Positions 1-9,894 of a stretch of DNA of 64,000 nt are shown piece after piece (the stretch's first letter is position 1; every line of letters begins with the position of its first letter). The position numbers and the translations under genes are program-made. The notes beneath the pieces were generated by a model. The model was not told the DNA's origin and did not search any database. It was given only the letters and a program-made list of their open reading frames with translations. The stretch comes from Phytohabitans suffuscus (lineage in GTDB: Bacteria; Actinomycetota; Actinomycetes; Mycobacteriales; Micromonosporaceae), in contig NZ_AP022871.1 of NCBI RefSeq assembly GCF_011764565.1, positions 6,944,320-7,008,319 on the forward strand, read 5' to 3'.

Positions 1-696
1 GCGCTGCGCGCCGAGGTGCGCGACGCGGGGCTGGAGCCGGTGGCGCGGGCCGAGGACCGGCCGGACGCGGTGGTGCAGGGGTACGGGCCGCAGGTGGGCT
101 GGGCCGACCTGGCCGAAGCCGCCGTGGCGATCCGTGGTGGCGCGCAGTGGGTCGCGACCAACACCGACCGTACGCTGCCCAGCCCGCGCGGGCCGCTGCC
201 GGGCAACGGTTCGCTGGTGGCGGCGCTGCGCACCGCGCTCGGGCGGGAGCCTGACCTGGTCGTCGGCAAGCCTGAGCCGGGGCTCTTCGCGACCGCCGCG
301 CTGCGGGTGGGCGCCCATCGTCCGCTGGTGGTGGGCGACCGGCTGGATACGGACATCGAGGGCGCGGTGCGGGCCGGCATGGACAGCCTGCTGGTGCTCA
401 CCGGCGTGAGCGGGCCGGTCGACCTGCTGTCGGCGCCGGTCGAGCGGCGGCCGACCTACGTGGCGCCGGACCTGAGCGGGCTCTTCGAGGTGGCCGGCGC
501 CGCCACGGTGCCGCCGGACGAGGTCGAGGGCTGGCGGCTGGAAGACGGCGCCGGGCCCCGGCTGGTCGGCGACGGCACCGCGATCGACGCGCTCCGGCTG
601 CTGTGCGGGCTGGCGTGGATGGGCGGCGACGCCACCAGGGTCGCGCCCGACTCGCCGGCCGCGCGGGACGCGCTCCACGCGCTCGGCCTGGCCTGA
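1..696 (+). CDS. HAD-superfamily IIA phosphatase, 5'-truncated by the window edge
   Basis: The reading frame is open from base 1 to a TGA at 694-696, so the N-terminal part with the nucleophile aspartate lies outside the window. What remains matches the second half of NagD/4-nitrophenylphosphatase-like HAD-IIA proteins: WVATNTDRTLP, a lysine in VVGKPEPGLF, and the Mg-binding motif in LVVGDRLDTDIEGAVRAGM followed by LLVLTGVSG. Family members are cytoplasmic Mg-dependent phosphatases of small sugar or nucleotide phosphates; the substrate cannot be read here. In actinomycetes such a gene commonly sits just upstream of tlyA, as here. The last 40 bases are echoed several times in the following 150 bp. 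Confidence 0.88.
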   Translation, partial: ALRAEVRDAGLEPVARAEDRPDAVVQGYGPQVGWADLAEAAVAIRGGAQWVATNTDRTLPSPRGPLPGNGSLVAALRTALGREPDLVVGKPEPGLFATAALRVGAHRPLVVGDRLDTDIEGAVRAGMDSLLVLTGVSGPVDLLSAPVERRPTYVAPDLSGLFEVAGAATVPPDEVEGWRLEDGAGPRLVGDGTAIDALRLLCGLAWMGGDATRVAPDSPAARDALHALGLA

Positions 697-926
697 CCCG
701 CGCGAGACGCGCCGGCTGCGCGGGACGCGCTCTACGGCCTGACGCCCGGGAGGCGCCGGCTGCGCGGGGCGCGCTTCACACCCGCGCGGCTCGGCTCGGC
801 TCGCGAGCCGAGCGGGGACGCGTTCGGCCTGGCCTGACGTGCCGACGCGGTCGTTGTCGGGCAGGCGTACCACTGGTTCGACCGGGCACGCGCCCACCGG
901 AGATCGCCCGGCTGCTCCGGGCCGGC
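697..926. repeat. Convergent intergenic region with echoes of the HAD gene 3' end and a palindrome
   Basis: The end of the HAD gene (about 655-696) reappears in degraded form at about 711-742, 755-776 and 813-837; each copy carries a core like GGACGCGCTC and the first and last end in cctga. A perfect 20 bp palindrome GCTCGGCTCGCGAGCCGAGC lies at 794-813 between two convergent genes and could act as a bidirectional terminator. No gene is supported here. Confidence 0.55.
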
Positions 927-1265
927 TCAGATCAGCTTGCGGAGTTTGATCAGGTCGAACGGGCTGGCGCTGATCGACACGCGCCGGGCGCCGAGCGCGC
1001 GGGCGAAGTCGAGCTCGCCGCGCACCAGCGCGACAAGGTCGTCACTCGTGGTGGTCAGCGCGATCTTGGCCTGCGGGTCGTCGCCGTCTACGACGTCGAG
1101 CAGCTGGCCGTCGGCGAGGCGGCCGTGGAAGGCCACGCCGAGGTCGCTGATGCGGCAGGCCAGGGTGCGCTCGAGGTTGATCCGCTTGCGGGCGTCTTCG
1201 GCGTTGGCGGCCAGGCGCTTGGCGAGATCGTCCAACGCCTGCCGGCAGTCCTGCACCGTGGCCAC
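927..1265 (-). CDS. SCP2 sterol-transfer-like domain protein
   Basis: This is a 112-residue protein starting at GTG 1263-1265, chosen because GGAGG (1271-1275) lies five bases upstream and because the much longer open frame behind it is low-complexity antisense of the next gene. The whole protein is one domain with the pattern of SCP2-like proteins: LACRISDLGVAFHG, then GQLLDVVDGDDPQAKIALTTTSDDLVALV and a C-terminal RVSISASPFDLIKLRKLI. In actinobacteria such small proteins bind lipophilic ligands; no catalytic residues are evident. It is divergent from the histone-like/phasin gene and convergent with the HAD gene. Confidence 0.85.
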   Translation of the reverse strand: MATVQDCRQALDDLAKRLAANAEDARKRINLERTLACRISDLGVAFHGRLADGQLLDVVDGDDPQAKIALTTTSDDLVALVRGELDFARALGARRVSISASPFDLIKLRKLI

Positions 1266-1394
1266 ACCAACCTCCGATCGACGCCACACCAGCTCCACCG
1301 CACCGTACCTCACGGAGGCGGCGCGACCGCCCGGTAGCGTATGGGTTGAACATCGGGCGCGGTCGGACTGGCCGGCGCATGGAAGGATTTCGGC

Positions 1395-2144
1395 ATGCAG
1401 GATGCGTGGCGGGCGTACCTCGAGCTTGCCCTTGGGCTCACCGAGGCGTCCCGGAAGAAGGCGCAGAAGGTCGCCAAGAAGCTCGTAGGCAAGGGTGGGA
1501 TGACCGCGGCGCAGCTCCAGTCGCTCGCCGAGGACCTGGTTTCGACGAGCCTGGCCAACCGCGAGGCGCTGACGAAGCTGGTCCGGTTCGAGGTCGACCG
1601 CACGCTCGGCCGGGTGGGGCTCGCCACCGCCGAGGAGGTCGCCGACCTGACGACCCGCGTGCGCGACCTGGAGGAGGAGCTGCGGCAGGCCCGCGCCGCC
1701 GCGCCGGCCACCGAGGCCGCCCCGGCCGCCGCCGCGAGCGCCCCAGCCGCCACGGAGAGCGCCCCGGCCGCCGCCGAGAGCGCGCCGATCGCCAAGAAGA
1801 CCGTCGCGAAGAAGACCGTCGCCAAGAAGACGGTGGCGAAGAAGACCGTGGCCAAGAAGACGGCGGACGCTCCGCCCCCGGCGGCCACCGCGCCGGCGGC
1901 CACCGCGCCGGCCAAGAAGGCGGCGGACGTTCCGCCTCCGGCGGCCACCGCGCCGGTCAAGAAGGCCGTCGCCCGCAAGACCGTCGCGAAGAAGGCCGCC
2001 CCGCCGGTGGAGCCGGAGCCGCCCGCCGCGGACGAGGCGGTGAACGCCGTCGCGCCGCTGAAGAAGGTCGCGCGCAAGACGGTGGCGAAGAAGACCGCCG
2101 CGCCGGGCAAGAAGGCGGCGCCGCCCGCGGGTGAGGACTCCTGA
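1395..2144 (+). CDS. Phasin/histone H1-like protein with Lys-Ala rich tail
   Basis: The 249-residue protein has two parts. Residues 1 to about 100 form an amphipathic helical domain with a coiled coil (VADLTTRVRDLEEELRQAR) resembling the N-terminal region of PhaF/phasin-like proteins. Residues 115-249 are a basic tail with many copies of VAKKT/KTVAKK interspersed with PAATAPA, like bacterial histone H1-like and PhaF tails. Such proteins associate with polyhydroxyalkanoate granules or bind DNA non-specifically; which applies here cannot be told. It ends in TGATG, shared with the next start, so it heads an operon continuing through the 83-residue protein, tlyA and the NAD kinase gene. Confidence 0.8.
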   Translation: MQDAWRAYLELALGLTEASRKKAQKVAKKLVGKGGMTAAQLQSLAEDLVSTSLANREALTKLVRFEVDRTLGRVGLATAEEVADLTTRVRDLEEELRQARAAAPATEAAPAAAASAPAATESAPAAAESAPIAKKTVAKKTVAKKTVAKKTVAKKTADAPPPAATAPAATAPAKKAADVPPPAATAPVKKAVARKTVAKKAAPPVEPEPPAADEAVNAVAPLKKVARKTVAKKTAAPGKKAAPPAGEDS

Positions 2145-2394
2145 TGCATCCGGCTCCCGGGCCGTACCGCCCGCCGACGCCGGGACCGTTCCGGCCGCCG
2201 GCCGCACCGCCCACTGTGGAGCCTGCGGCAGCGGAGGCCACAGTGGATGGTGCCGGTTCCGGCCACCCGGCGGTGGACGCGGTCATCCAGGCCCTCGCCA
2301 ACTCGGCGGACCTGCCGCCCCGCGACCAGATCGCCGAGTACGAGGCCGCGCACTCCACGCTCCAGGAGACGCTCGCCACCATCGACCAGGGCTG

Positions 2395-2395
<1 letters not shown>
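2144..2395 (+). CDS. Small conserved-position hypothetical protein
   Basis: This encodes an 83-residue protein translationally coupled on both sides: its ATG overlaps the previous stop (TGATG) and its own stop overlaps the tlyA ATG in the same way. The first 40 residues are Pro/Ala-rich; the second half (HPAVDAVIQALANSADLPPR, ending in a helix with DQIAEYEAAHSTLQETLATI) looks like a short folded helical segment. I do not recognise a family; its position directly before tlyA suggests a conserved actinobacterial small protein. No membrane segment or signal peptide is present. Confidence 0.75.
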
Positions 2396-3176
<781 letters not shown>

Positions 3177-3180
<4 letters not shown>

Positions 3181-4256
3181 GCGGGAGTCGCGAGGCTACG
3201 GACGGCGACCACGGCGGCGGACGCGCGCCGAGTGATGGAGCGTGGCAGGCTCAGGGCGGGAGTCGCGAGGCTACGGGCGGCGACTACGGCGGCGGACGCG
3301 CGCCGAGTGATGGAGCGTGGCAGGCTGAGGGCGGGAGTCGCGAGGCTACGGGCGAGGGGGCGTGGCAGCCGCTGCACCGGTCGGCTCTGCTGGTCACCCA
3401 CACGGGGCGGCAGGACAGCACCCAGCACGCGCGGGCGGTGGCGGCCGACCTGATCGCGGCCGGGTTCGAGGTGCGGGTGGTGGCGGAGGAGGCCGCGGAT
3501 CTCGACCTGCCCGAGGTCAAGCCGGTGAGCGGGCTGGCGGCGGCGGACGGCGTGGAGATCGTATTCGCGCTGGGCGGTGACGGGACGTTCCTGCGGGCGG
3601 CCGAGCTGGCCCGCCCGGGGGCCGCGCCGCTGCTCGGCATCAACCTCGGCAAGGTCGGCTTCCTCGCCGAGGCGGAGATCCGCGACCTCGACCAGGCGGT
3701 GCGCGACGTCGTCGCCCGGACGTACACAGTGGAGTCACGCCTCACCCTCGACGTCGTGGCCGAAGTGGACGGTGAGCCGATCGGCGAGTCCTGGGCGCTC
3801 AACGAGGTGAGTGTCGAGAAAGGACAGCGCGCGCACATGCTGGAGGTGCTCGTCGACGTCGACGGGCGGCCGCTGTCCCGGTACGGGTGCGACGGCGTCA
3901 TCTGCGCGACCCCGACCGGCTCGACCGCGTACGCCTTCTCCGCCGGCGGCCCGGTCGTGTGGCCCGAGGTGGAGGCACTGCTGCTGGTGCCGATCAGCGC
4001 GCACGCACTCTTCAGCCGCCCGCTGGTCACCGCGCCCACGTCGACGTTCGTGATCACCGTGGACCCGTACACCTCGTTCGCGACGCTCTGCTGCGACGGG
4101 CGGCGCGTCTTCGACCTGCCGCCCGGCGCGCGCGTGACGGTGCGGCGGGGCGTGCTGCCGGTCCGCATCGTCCGGTTGCGGCACGAGCCGTTCACGGACC
4201 GGCTGGTGGCGAAGTTCGAGCTGCCGGTCGAAGGGTGGCGCGGCACCCGCCGCTGA
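3177..4256 (+). CDS. nadK: NAD kinase with a repeat-encoded N-terminal extension
   Basis: It phosphorylates NAD to NADP using ATP or polyphosphate. The kinase core runs from about residue 65 (SALLVTHTGRQDS) to 359 and contains FALGGDGTFLRAAE, the NEVSVEKGQRAHM segment, and ATPTGSTAYAFSAGGP. The ATG at 3177 overlaps the tlyA stop, and no other ATG, GTG or TTG in frame occurs before the core, so residues 2 to about 60 should be translated. That extension is odd: it comes from a 75 bp tandem repeat (about 2.4 copies at 3183-3354) giving 25-residue units such as GGSREATGGDYGGGRAPSDG. Typical NAD kinases are near 300 residues without this. The core appears intact. Confidence 0.93.
3183..3354 (+). 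repeat. 75 bp tandem repeat inside the NAD kinase reading frame
   Basis: Copies of the unit beginning gggagtcgcgaggctacg start at 3183, 3258 and 3333, exactly 75 bases apart, with few differences; the third copy is cut short. Because 75 is a multiple of three the kinase frame stays open. The composition resembles other G/A-rich intergenic repeats of this genome rather than coding DNA. Confidence 0.9.
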
Positions 4257-4314
4257 GCGACGCGGGCGCGCGGCCCGGGGACGCCGAGGTCGAGGACCAA
4301 ACCCAGGGAGATGC

Positions 4315-4376
4315 GAGCTACCGCGACGTCCGCCGGGGTCCGGACCGTTGCTCCCGCGGCCTCACCCTCCGCGGTC
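4315..4376 (+). repeat. Box-C interspersed repeat, copy 1
   Basis: This roughly 60 nt box reads gagctaccgcgacgtccg, a variable spacer, ccggaccgttgctcccgcgg and cctcaccctccgcgg. It lies 58 bp after the NAD kinase stop. Near-identical sequence occurs at 29151-29212, partial copies at 18282-18311 and near 63866, and an inverted copy at 5770-5828. Confidence 0.85.
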
Positions 4377-4719
4377 CGCACGATCACACCAAGTCGAACC
4401 CGTCACCCCCCGGGGGGCCATCCAGGCCCGTCCGCAACGGATCATTCGTCCCGCGAAGGCTCGGATCATCCCGCTGCCGCGGAGGTGTCTCCTCGATCGG
4501 CGCGGGTTAGATCGTGTCGCGCGGCGTCCGTGTCGAGTAATTGCCCCCTCCAGGGGCAACGGGTCGCCACGGACGGTCCGAGCTGTCGCCGATCAAGGGA
4601 TCCCGAATCCGGGCGGGCCAACCCCAACCCCGAAAGCTCTATTTCGAGTCTGTCCACAGTGACCTTTGTGCTTCCGCTGGTTTGTCCGCCCCGATGTGGA
4701 GGCTGGGTCGGTTTCGGTG

Positions 4720-4767
4720 GATCGTGGTATGGATCCGCCCCTCTGGGGGCAGTTTCATACCACGATC
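4720..4767. repeat. Type-1 palindrome, copy 1
   Basis: A 48 nt imperfect palindrome with arms GATCGTGGTATG and CATACCACGATC and an inner GCCCC/GGGGGC stem. Almost identical copies are at 18535-18582 and, in reverse orientation, 29660-29707. Confidence 0.9.
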
Positions 4768-4910
4768 TGTTGCCGGGAGCCGCGCGTTCGAGGGCGGCGG
4801 CGAGTTCGTCTGGTTTGTTCTCCTTGTCAGGGTGATCGTGGGCCCTAGCGGTCCAGTGAGGACAGACCGGGAAGCGGCCCGTGGCAGGGCCCGGGGGATC
4901 GGTTCCGGCT

Positions 4911-4958
4911 GATCGTGGATGTGAGCCGCTCCCGCGCGGGCAACCGCCGTCCACGATC
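4911..4958. repeat. Type-2 palindrome, copy 1
   Basis: Arms GATCGTGGA and TCCACGATC (apart from one mismatch inward) enclose CCGCTCCCGCGCGGGCAACC. It is the same design as the copies near 5147, 5389, 5662, 20463, 29535 and 29868, with arms better conserved than the loop. Confidence 0.8.
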
Positions 4959-5146
4959 CGCTGATCAACGAAGACGAACCAGGCGATTTCGGCGGCGACA
5001 CCGCCGCACCGCGACCCTGGCCCGCCTCGTCATCCGCTCGACCCTGACCGGGAAAGCTCCTTGGGGTTGCGGGTCACGGCCAGGAGCCGCGTATGCGGGC
5101 GGCGTCACCACCGAAATCGCCTGCTTTGCCGTCATTAACCGGCGCA

Positions 5147-5192
5147 CCGTGGACGCTGGTTGCCCCCATCGGCGCGGTTCGCGTCCACGATC
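5147..5192. repeat. Type-2 palindrome, copy 2
   Basis: The left arm CCGTGGACGC pairs with the right arm GCGTCCACGATC; the inner part holds TGCCCCCATCGGCGCG. The left arm has lost its first bases relative to other copies. Confidence 0.7.
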
Positions 5193-5388
5193 AGCCCCAC
5201 AGATCCCCTCGGGCCGTGCGGCAGGATGGATAAATCAGCAGAAAGCGGCCTACCGGCAGTGGTCACTGTGGGCCGACCAGGAGGCTGGCCCCAGAGTTCC
5301 GGCATCAATCCGGGGAGCGCACCCCGGGCCGCCAAATTGAACAAATCCGCAAGAATCGCTCAAGACTGGTGGCGCTTGTCGGTTGGGT

Positions 5389-5435
5389 GATCGTAGACAT
5401 GAGTGGCCCTGACAGGGGGCAGTTGAGGTCCATGA
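5389..5435. repeat. Type-2 palindrome, copy 3
   Basis: Arms GATCGTAGAC and GTCCATGATG with an inner GCCCTGACAGGGGGC hairpin. It is more diverged, with compensating G-T style pairs in the outer stem. Confidence 0.65.
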
Positions 5436-5661
5436 TGCGGTCGACCTGCGCCCGCGCCGGCCGGACTCCGCCCGGGCCCTGACCCCCGGAGCTCGCGTAG
5501 AGGGCTCTCGAAGGAGTGTCCACAGTGAGCGCCGCGGACGGCTGGTTTCTGCTGGTTTGTCGGCTTGCCGCGTGACCCGAGGGCTGTCGGTCGCGGGCTG
5601 GGAGTCGCTCGTGCGGGCGGCGCACTGCCGAAATCGCCTGGTTTGTGCTTGCCGGTTGGGT

Positions 5662-5705
5662 GATCGTGGACGGCTGCCCGGGGAGGGGCGGTTGGCGTCC
5701 GCGAT
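5662..5705. repeat. Type-2 palindrome, copy 4
   Basis: Arms GATCGTGGACG and CGTCCGCGATC with an inner CTGCCCGGGGAGGGGCGG. Confidence 0.7.
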
Positions 5706-5769
5706 CCGCGGGCACTGGGCCGGAAGGTGTCCGGGGCCGGCTGTGCCGGCCTGGGCGGAGATCGCGCAC

Positions 5770-5828
5770 CGCGGAGGGTGAGGCCGCGGGAGCGACGGTC
5801 CGGACCAGCGCGGACATCGCGGTAGCTC
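5770..5828 (-). repeat. Box-C interspersed repeat, inverted copy
   Basis: This is the reverse complement of the box at 4315-4376 (gcggagggtgaggccgcggg, then ggtagctc). It lies about 100 bp before the recN start, so box C is not confined to the 3' side of genes. Confidence 0.8.
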
Positions 5829-5929
5829 AAAATCGGTGATCGGTTGGAAGGCCCGCGGCGGCGAAGAAGCCCTAGATCGGGGCACGGCGGGTGGCCAAGG
5901 GTCGGACCGCGCTACTACTGTCTGGTGGC

Positions 5930-7637
5930 GTGCTGGAAGAGCTGCGCATCACCGGCCTCGGCGTCATCGAGGACACGACGCTTCCGCTCACCCGCGGGAT
6001 GAACGTGATCACCGGCGAGACGGGCGCGGGTAAGACGATGGTCGTGACCGGCCTCGGCCTGCTCTTCGGTGGCCGGGCTGACGCGGGGCGGGTGCGTGCC
6101 GATCCGGGGCGGGCGGTGGTCGAGGGGCGCCTGCGGCTCGCCAAGCATGCCGCCGCCGCGGTCAACGCGCGCATCGCCGACGCCGGGGCGGAGCCGGACG
6201 AAGACGGCACGGTGCTGCTGAGCCGCACCGTCACGGTCGAGGGGCGTTCCCGGGCGCACGTCGGCGGGCGGAGCATGCCGGTGTCGGTGCTCGGCGACGT
6301 GGGCGAGCAGGTGGTCGCGGTGCACGGCCAGTCCGACCAGCTGCGCCTGCTGCGGCCGGCCGAGCAGCGGGGGTCGCTCGACCGGTTCGCCGGGGCGGAG
6401 CACGAAAAGCTGCTGGAGACGTTCCGCGAGGCGTACACGCAGTGGCGCGCGGTCGAAGACGACCTGGCCGACCGCTGGCGCAACGCGCGCGAGCGCAACC
6501 AGGAGGCCGACCTGCTGCGGCTCGGGCTCGACGAGATCACCCGGGTCGACCCGCAGCCCGGTGAGGACGACGAGCTCAAGGCCGAGGCGCAGCGGCTGGA
6601 GCACGCCGAGGGGCTGCGCACCGCGGCCACGCTGGCGTACGGGTCGATCGCCGCGGGCGTCGAGGGTGGCGACGAGACACCCGACGCGACCAGCCTGATC
6701 GGCACCGCCCGCCGCACGCTGGAGGCGCAGGCCGGCGTCGACGGCAAGCTCGGCGACCTGGCGCTGCGGCTGGAGGAGGCGGCCACGCTGATCGGCGACG
6801 TGTCGGCCGAGCTCTCCGCCTACCTGGGCGTGCTCGACGCCGACCCGGCCCGCCTCGAGACGGTGTACGAGCGCCGGGCCGCGCTGCGCGGGCTGACCCG
6901 CAAGTACGCGGACGACGTCGACGGCGTGATCGCCTGGGCCGACCGGGCCAAGGGCGGCTGTCCGAGTTGGACACCTCCGACGAGCTGCTGGAAGAGCTCG
7001 ACCGCGAACGCCAGCGCCTGGCCGCCGAGGCCACCGACCTGGCCGGCCGGCTGACCGCCGCGCGGCAGGAGGCGGCCGGCCGCTTCGCCGAGGAGGTCAC
7101 GGTCGAGCTCGGCGGCCTCGCGATGCCGCACGCCCGCATCGAGGTCGCGGTCGTCCCGCGCGAGATCGGCCCGGACGGTGCCGACGAGGTCGAGCTGCGC
7201 CTGCGGGCCCACCCGGTGCCCCGTCGCTGCCCCTGCAGCGCGGCGCCTCGGGTGGCGAGCTGTCCCGCGTGATGCTCGCGATCGAGGTGGTCTTCGCCGG
7301 TGCCGGCGGCCCGCCCACCCTGGTCTTCGACGAGGTCGACGCCGGCGTGGGCGGCCAGGCCGCGGTCGAGATCGGCCGCCGGCTGGCCCGGCTGGCCCGC
7401 AGCCACCAGGTGCTGGTGGTCACCCACCTGCCGCAGGTGGCGGCGTTCGCCGACCGGCACCTGGTGGTCGCCAAGGACACCGGGGGAGCGGTGACGACGA
7501 GCGGGGTGCGGGTCGTCGAAGACACCGACCGGGCCCGCGAGCTGGCCCGCATGCTGGCCGGCCTGCCCGACTCCGACCTCGGCATCGCGCACGCGGAGGA
7601 GCTGCTCGCCGTGGCCGCCCGGGAGAAGCGATCGTGA
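5930..7637 (+). CDS. recN: DNA repair protein RecN (two apparent frame errors)
   Basis: RecN is an SMC-like ATPase acting in double-strand break repair. Start GTG 5930 (VLEELRITGLGVIED) fits the family N-terminus; the frame is open from 5891. Walker A is GETGAGKTM near residues 30-38, the coiled coil spans the middle, and the C-terminal part carries the signature ASGGELSRVMLAIEVV, Walker B TLVFDEVDAGVGG and switch histidine VVTHLPQVAAFA. The frame breaks twice: near 6953-6958 (gccaagggcggctg), where one extra G restores AKGRLSELDTSDELL, and near 7216-7219 (cacccggtgcc), where one extra G restores AHPGAPSLPLQRGASGGEL. Both fit a missing base in a G run, so I read one intact gene with sequence errors. 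steA and steB follow. Confidence 0.9.
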
Positions 7638-7749
7638 GCTAACACCACGGGTGTGAGAGGCGTATTATCAGTGAGGCCGGTCACATAGAAATTGCCTTCT
7701 CCCTGGTCATGCGCGTCGTGTCCGGAAAAACCCGCGGCGACATGCCACG

Positions 7750-8937
7750 ATGGTCACGATGCGTCTACGAGCCTTGCGCCGGACCCGGAGCGCAGAACCG
7801 GGCACCTTGACCGGCACCGCGCGCCTCGACCGCCGGACGAAGCGTCTGGCGGGCCGGCTGCGCCCAGGCGACATCGCCGTGATCGACCACGTCGACCTCG
7901 ACCGGGTCGCCGCGGACTCGCTGGTCGCGGTCGGGGTGTCGGCGGTGCTCAACGCGAAGCCGTCCGTTTCCGGGCGATACCCGAATCTTGGCCCCGAGGT
8001 GCTGGTGCGGTCCGGCATCCCGCTGATCGACGACCTCGGCGAGGGCATCTTCCAGCAGGTGCGCGAGGGCGACACCGTGCGGGTCGACGACAACACGGTG
8101 TACGTCGACGGTGAGCCGGTCGCACACGGCGTACGGCAGGACCTCGAGAGTGTCGCGAAGTCTATGGCGGACGCCCGCGAAGGGCTGTCGGTGCAGCTGG
8201 AGGCGTTCGCGGCCAACACGATGGAGTACCTGAAGCAGGAGCGTGACCTGCTCCTCGACGGCGTCGGCGTGCCGGAGATCGAGACCGGGATCGCCGGTCG
8301 GCACTGCCTGATCGTCGTGCGCGGCTACGACTACAAGGCCGACCTCGACGTGCTCCGGCCGTACATCCGGGAGTTCAAGCCGGTGCTCATCGGCGTCGAC
8401 GGCGGTGCCGACGCGCTGGTCGAGGCGGGCTACACGCCGGATCTGATCATCGGCGACATGGACTCGGTGACCGACGACGTGCTGCGCTGCGGCGCCGAGG
8501 TGATCGTGCACGCCTACCCGGACGGGCGCGCGCCGGGCCTGGCCCGGGTGCAGCAGCTCGGGCTGTCGGCGATCACGTTCCCGGCGGCCGCGACCAGCGA
8601 AGACCTGGCGATGCTGCTGGCCGACGAAAAGGGTGCCTCGCTGCTGGTCGCGGTGGGTACGCACGCGACGCTGGTGGAGTTCCTCGACAAGGGCCGCGGC
8701 GGCATGGCCTCCACCTTCCTGACCCGGCTCAAGGTGGGCGGCAAGCTCGTCGACGCCAAGGGTGTGAGCCGGCTGTACCGGCAGAGCATCTCCGGGTCCT
8801 CCCTGCTCCTGCTCGTGCTTTCGGCGGTGGCCGCGATGGCGTCGGCGGTCGCCGTGTCCACGGTGGGCAAGGCTTACCTCGCTGTGGTTTCGGAGTGGTG
8901 GGACAATTTGGTGTTCCAGCTCGGACAGCTCTTCTGA
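7750..8937 (+). CDS. steA: SteA, cytokinetic-ring / envelope protein
   Basis: The 395-residue protein matches actinobacterial SteA, which with SteB contributes to cell separation and envelope integrity in Corynebacterium. Residues 15-120 are the SteA N-terminal domain (TGTARLDRRTKRLAGRLRPGDIAVIDHVDLDR, NAKPSVSGRYPNLGPEVLV). The middle resembles thiamin pyrophosphokinase (VLIGVDGGADALVEAGYTPD, LIIGDMDSV) but probably lacks kinase activity. Near residues 350-372 is one hydrophobic segment (SGSSLLLLVLSAVAAMASAV), giving a C-terminal membrane anchor. ATG 7750 and ATG 7759 are both possible starts; neither has a clear Shine-Dalgarno. steB follows after 15 bp. Confidence 0.92.
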   Translation: MVTMRLRALRRTRSAEPGTLTGTARLDRRTKRLAGRLRPGDIAVIDHVDLDRVAADSLVAVGVSAVLNAKPSVSGRYPNLGPEVLVRSGIPLIDDLGEGIFQQVREGDTVRVDDNTVYVDGEPVAHGVRQDLESVAKSMADAREGLSVQLEAFAANTMEYLKQERDLLLDGVGVPEIETGIAGRHCLIVVRGYDYKADLDVLRPYIREFKPVLIGVDGGADALVEAGYTPDLIIGDMDSVTDDVLRCGAEVIVHAYPDGRAPGLARVQQLGLSAITFPAAATSEDLAMLLADEKGASLLVAVGTHATLVEFLDKGRGGMASTFLTRLKVGGKLVDAKGVSRLYRQSISGSSLLLLVLSAVAAMASAVAVSTVGKAYLAVVSEWWDNLVFQLGQLF

Positions 8938-8952
8938 GGGACGGCAGTAAGC

Positions 8953-9894
8953 GTGATCAATTTCCGCTACCACGTGGTGTCGTTGACAGCGGTCTTCCTG
9001 GCCCTGGCCATCGGACTGGTGGTGGGCACCGCGGCACTCAACGGTCCGGTCGCCGACTCGCTCAGCGACAACGTCAACGCGCTGCGCAAGGACAACCGCC
9101 AGCTGCGTGAGACGGTGAGCAGCCTCCAGGAGGAGGCCAACCGCGAGGAGGAGTTCGCCACCGAGGCCGCGCCGATCATGCTGGCCGGCAAGCTGACCGG
9201 GCGGCGGATCGCGGTGGTGACCACGCCGAGCGGCGACGACCTCGTGGACGGCGTGGTGGAGATGCTCACCGTGGCCGGCGCGACGATCACCGGGCGGATC
9301 GACGTCGAAGACAAGTTCATCAACCCGGACAACAGCCCTGAGCTGCTCGACCTCGCCGACCGGGCCTCGCAGCCCACGATCCCGCTGACCGGCCTGCCGG
9401 CCAACAGCGTCGGCGTCGAGACGGCCAGCGCGCTGCTCGGCACCGCGCTGCTCGACCGCCCCGCGCCGGCGCCGCAGGTGGCGCCCAACGACCTCAAGGC
9501 GCTCATCACCGCGTACACCTCCGCGGGTTACATCAGCGTCCGGGACGACACCGTCACGGGACCCGCCGAGGCCGTGGTGGTGGTCGCCGGGCAGCCGCAC
9601 ACCGACAAGGACTCGGCGCAGAAGGACGAGGCCGTGGTGACGATCGTGTCCCAGCTGGACAAGGCGGGGGCGGTCATCGTCGCGGGCAGCTGGGGCGGCA
9701 ACGGCAACGTGATCGGCGCGGTGCGCGGCGACCCCGCGCTCGCCAAGAGCATCTCCACTGTGGACAACGGCAACACCGCGCAGGGCCGCCTGGTCACCAC
9801 GCTGGCCGTGGCCGAGCAGCTGGTCGACGCGAAGGCCGGGCACTACGGTCTCAACGCGGGCGCCAGCTCACTGCTGCCAAAGCCCAAGAAGTGA
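8953..9894 (+). CDS. steB: SteB / MctB-type copper transporter family protein
   Basis: The 313-residue protein starts at GTG 8953 (VINFRYHVVSLTAVFLALAI). Residues 5-28 form a membrane helix, residues 32-75 a coiled coil (NVNALRKDNRQLRETVSSLQEEANRE), and the rest an extracytoplasmic domain typical of the MctB/SteB family (DUF3186). In Mycobacterium the relative MctB limits intracellular copper; in Corynebacterium SteB works with SteA at the septum. Coupling to steA suggests the division role here. Its stop is overlapped by the next GTG (GTGA). Confidence 0.92.
   Translation: MINFRYHVVSLTAVFLALAIGLVVGTAALNGPVADSLSDNVNALRKDNRQLRETVSSLQEEANREEEFATEAAPIMLAGKLTGRRIAVVTTPSGDDLVDGVVEMLTVAGATITGRIDVEDKFINPDNSPELLDLADRASQPTIPLTGLPANSVGVETASALLGTALLDRPAPAPQVAPNDLKALITAYTSAGYISVRDDTVTGPAEAVVVVAGQPHTDKDSAQKDEAVVTIVSQLDKAGAVIVAGSWGGNGNVIGAVRGDPALAKSISTVDNGNTAQGRLVTTLAVAEQLVDAKAGHYGLNAGASSLLPKPKK

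Larger units (their letters stand above)
4257..5929. repeat. 1.67 kb gene-free region of mosaic interspersed repeats
   Basis: No open frame here has support from a recognisable protein. The region is a mosaic of short sequences that recur at 18.2-18.9, 19.9-20.8 and 29.0-30.2 kb: a box starting gagctaccgcgacgtccg (4315-4376, inverted copy 5770-5828), five palindromes built on GATCGTGG (4720-4767, 4911-4958, 5147-5192, 5389-5435, 5662-5705), the string accaggcgatttcggcggcg (about 4979; inverted variant near 5622), tgtccacagtga (4652, 5518), and gaaagct (4632, 5053). The recN promoter must lie in the last part. Confidence 0.8.

Noticed and set aside
4720-5705. CRISPR-like array in the region of repeated palindromes
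   Set aside because: Repeats are irregularly spaced, in mixed orientation and diverged, no spacers of constant length exist and no cas genes are near.
5930-7637. Programmed frameshifting in recN
   Set aside because: Breaks occur twice at different runs and the same kind of break is found in many unrelated genes, including pyrG; no slippery heptamer with a downstream structure is consistently present.
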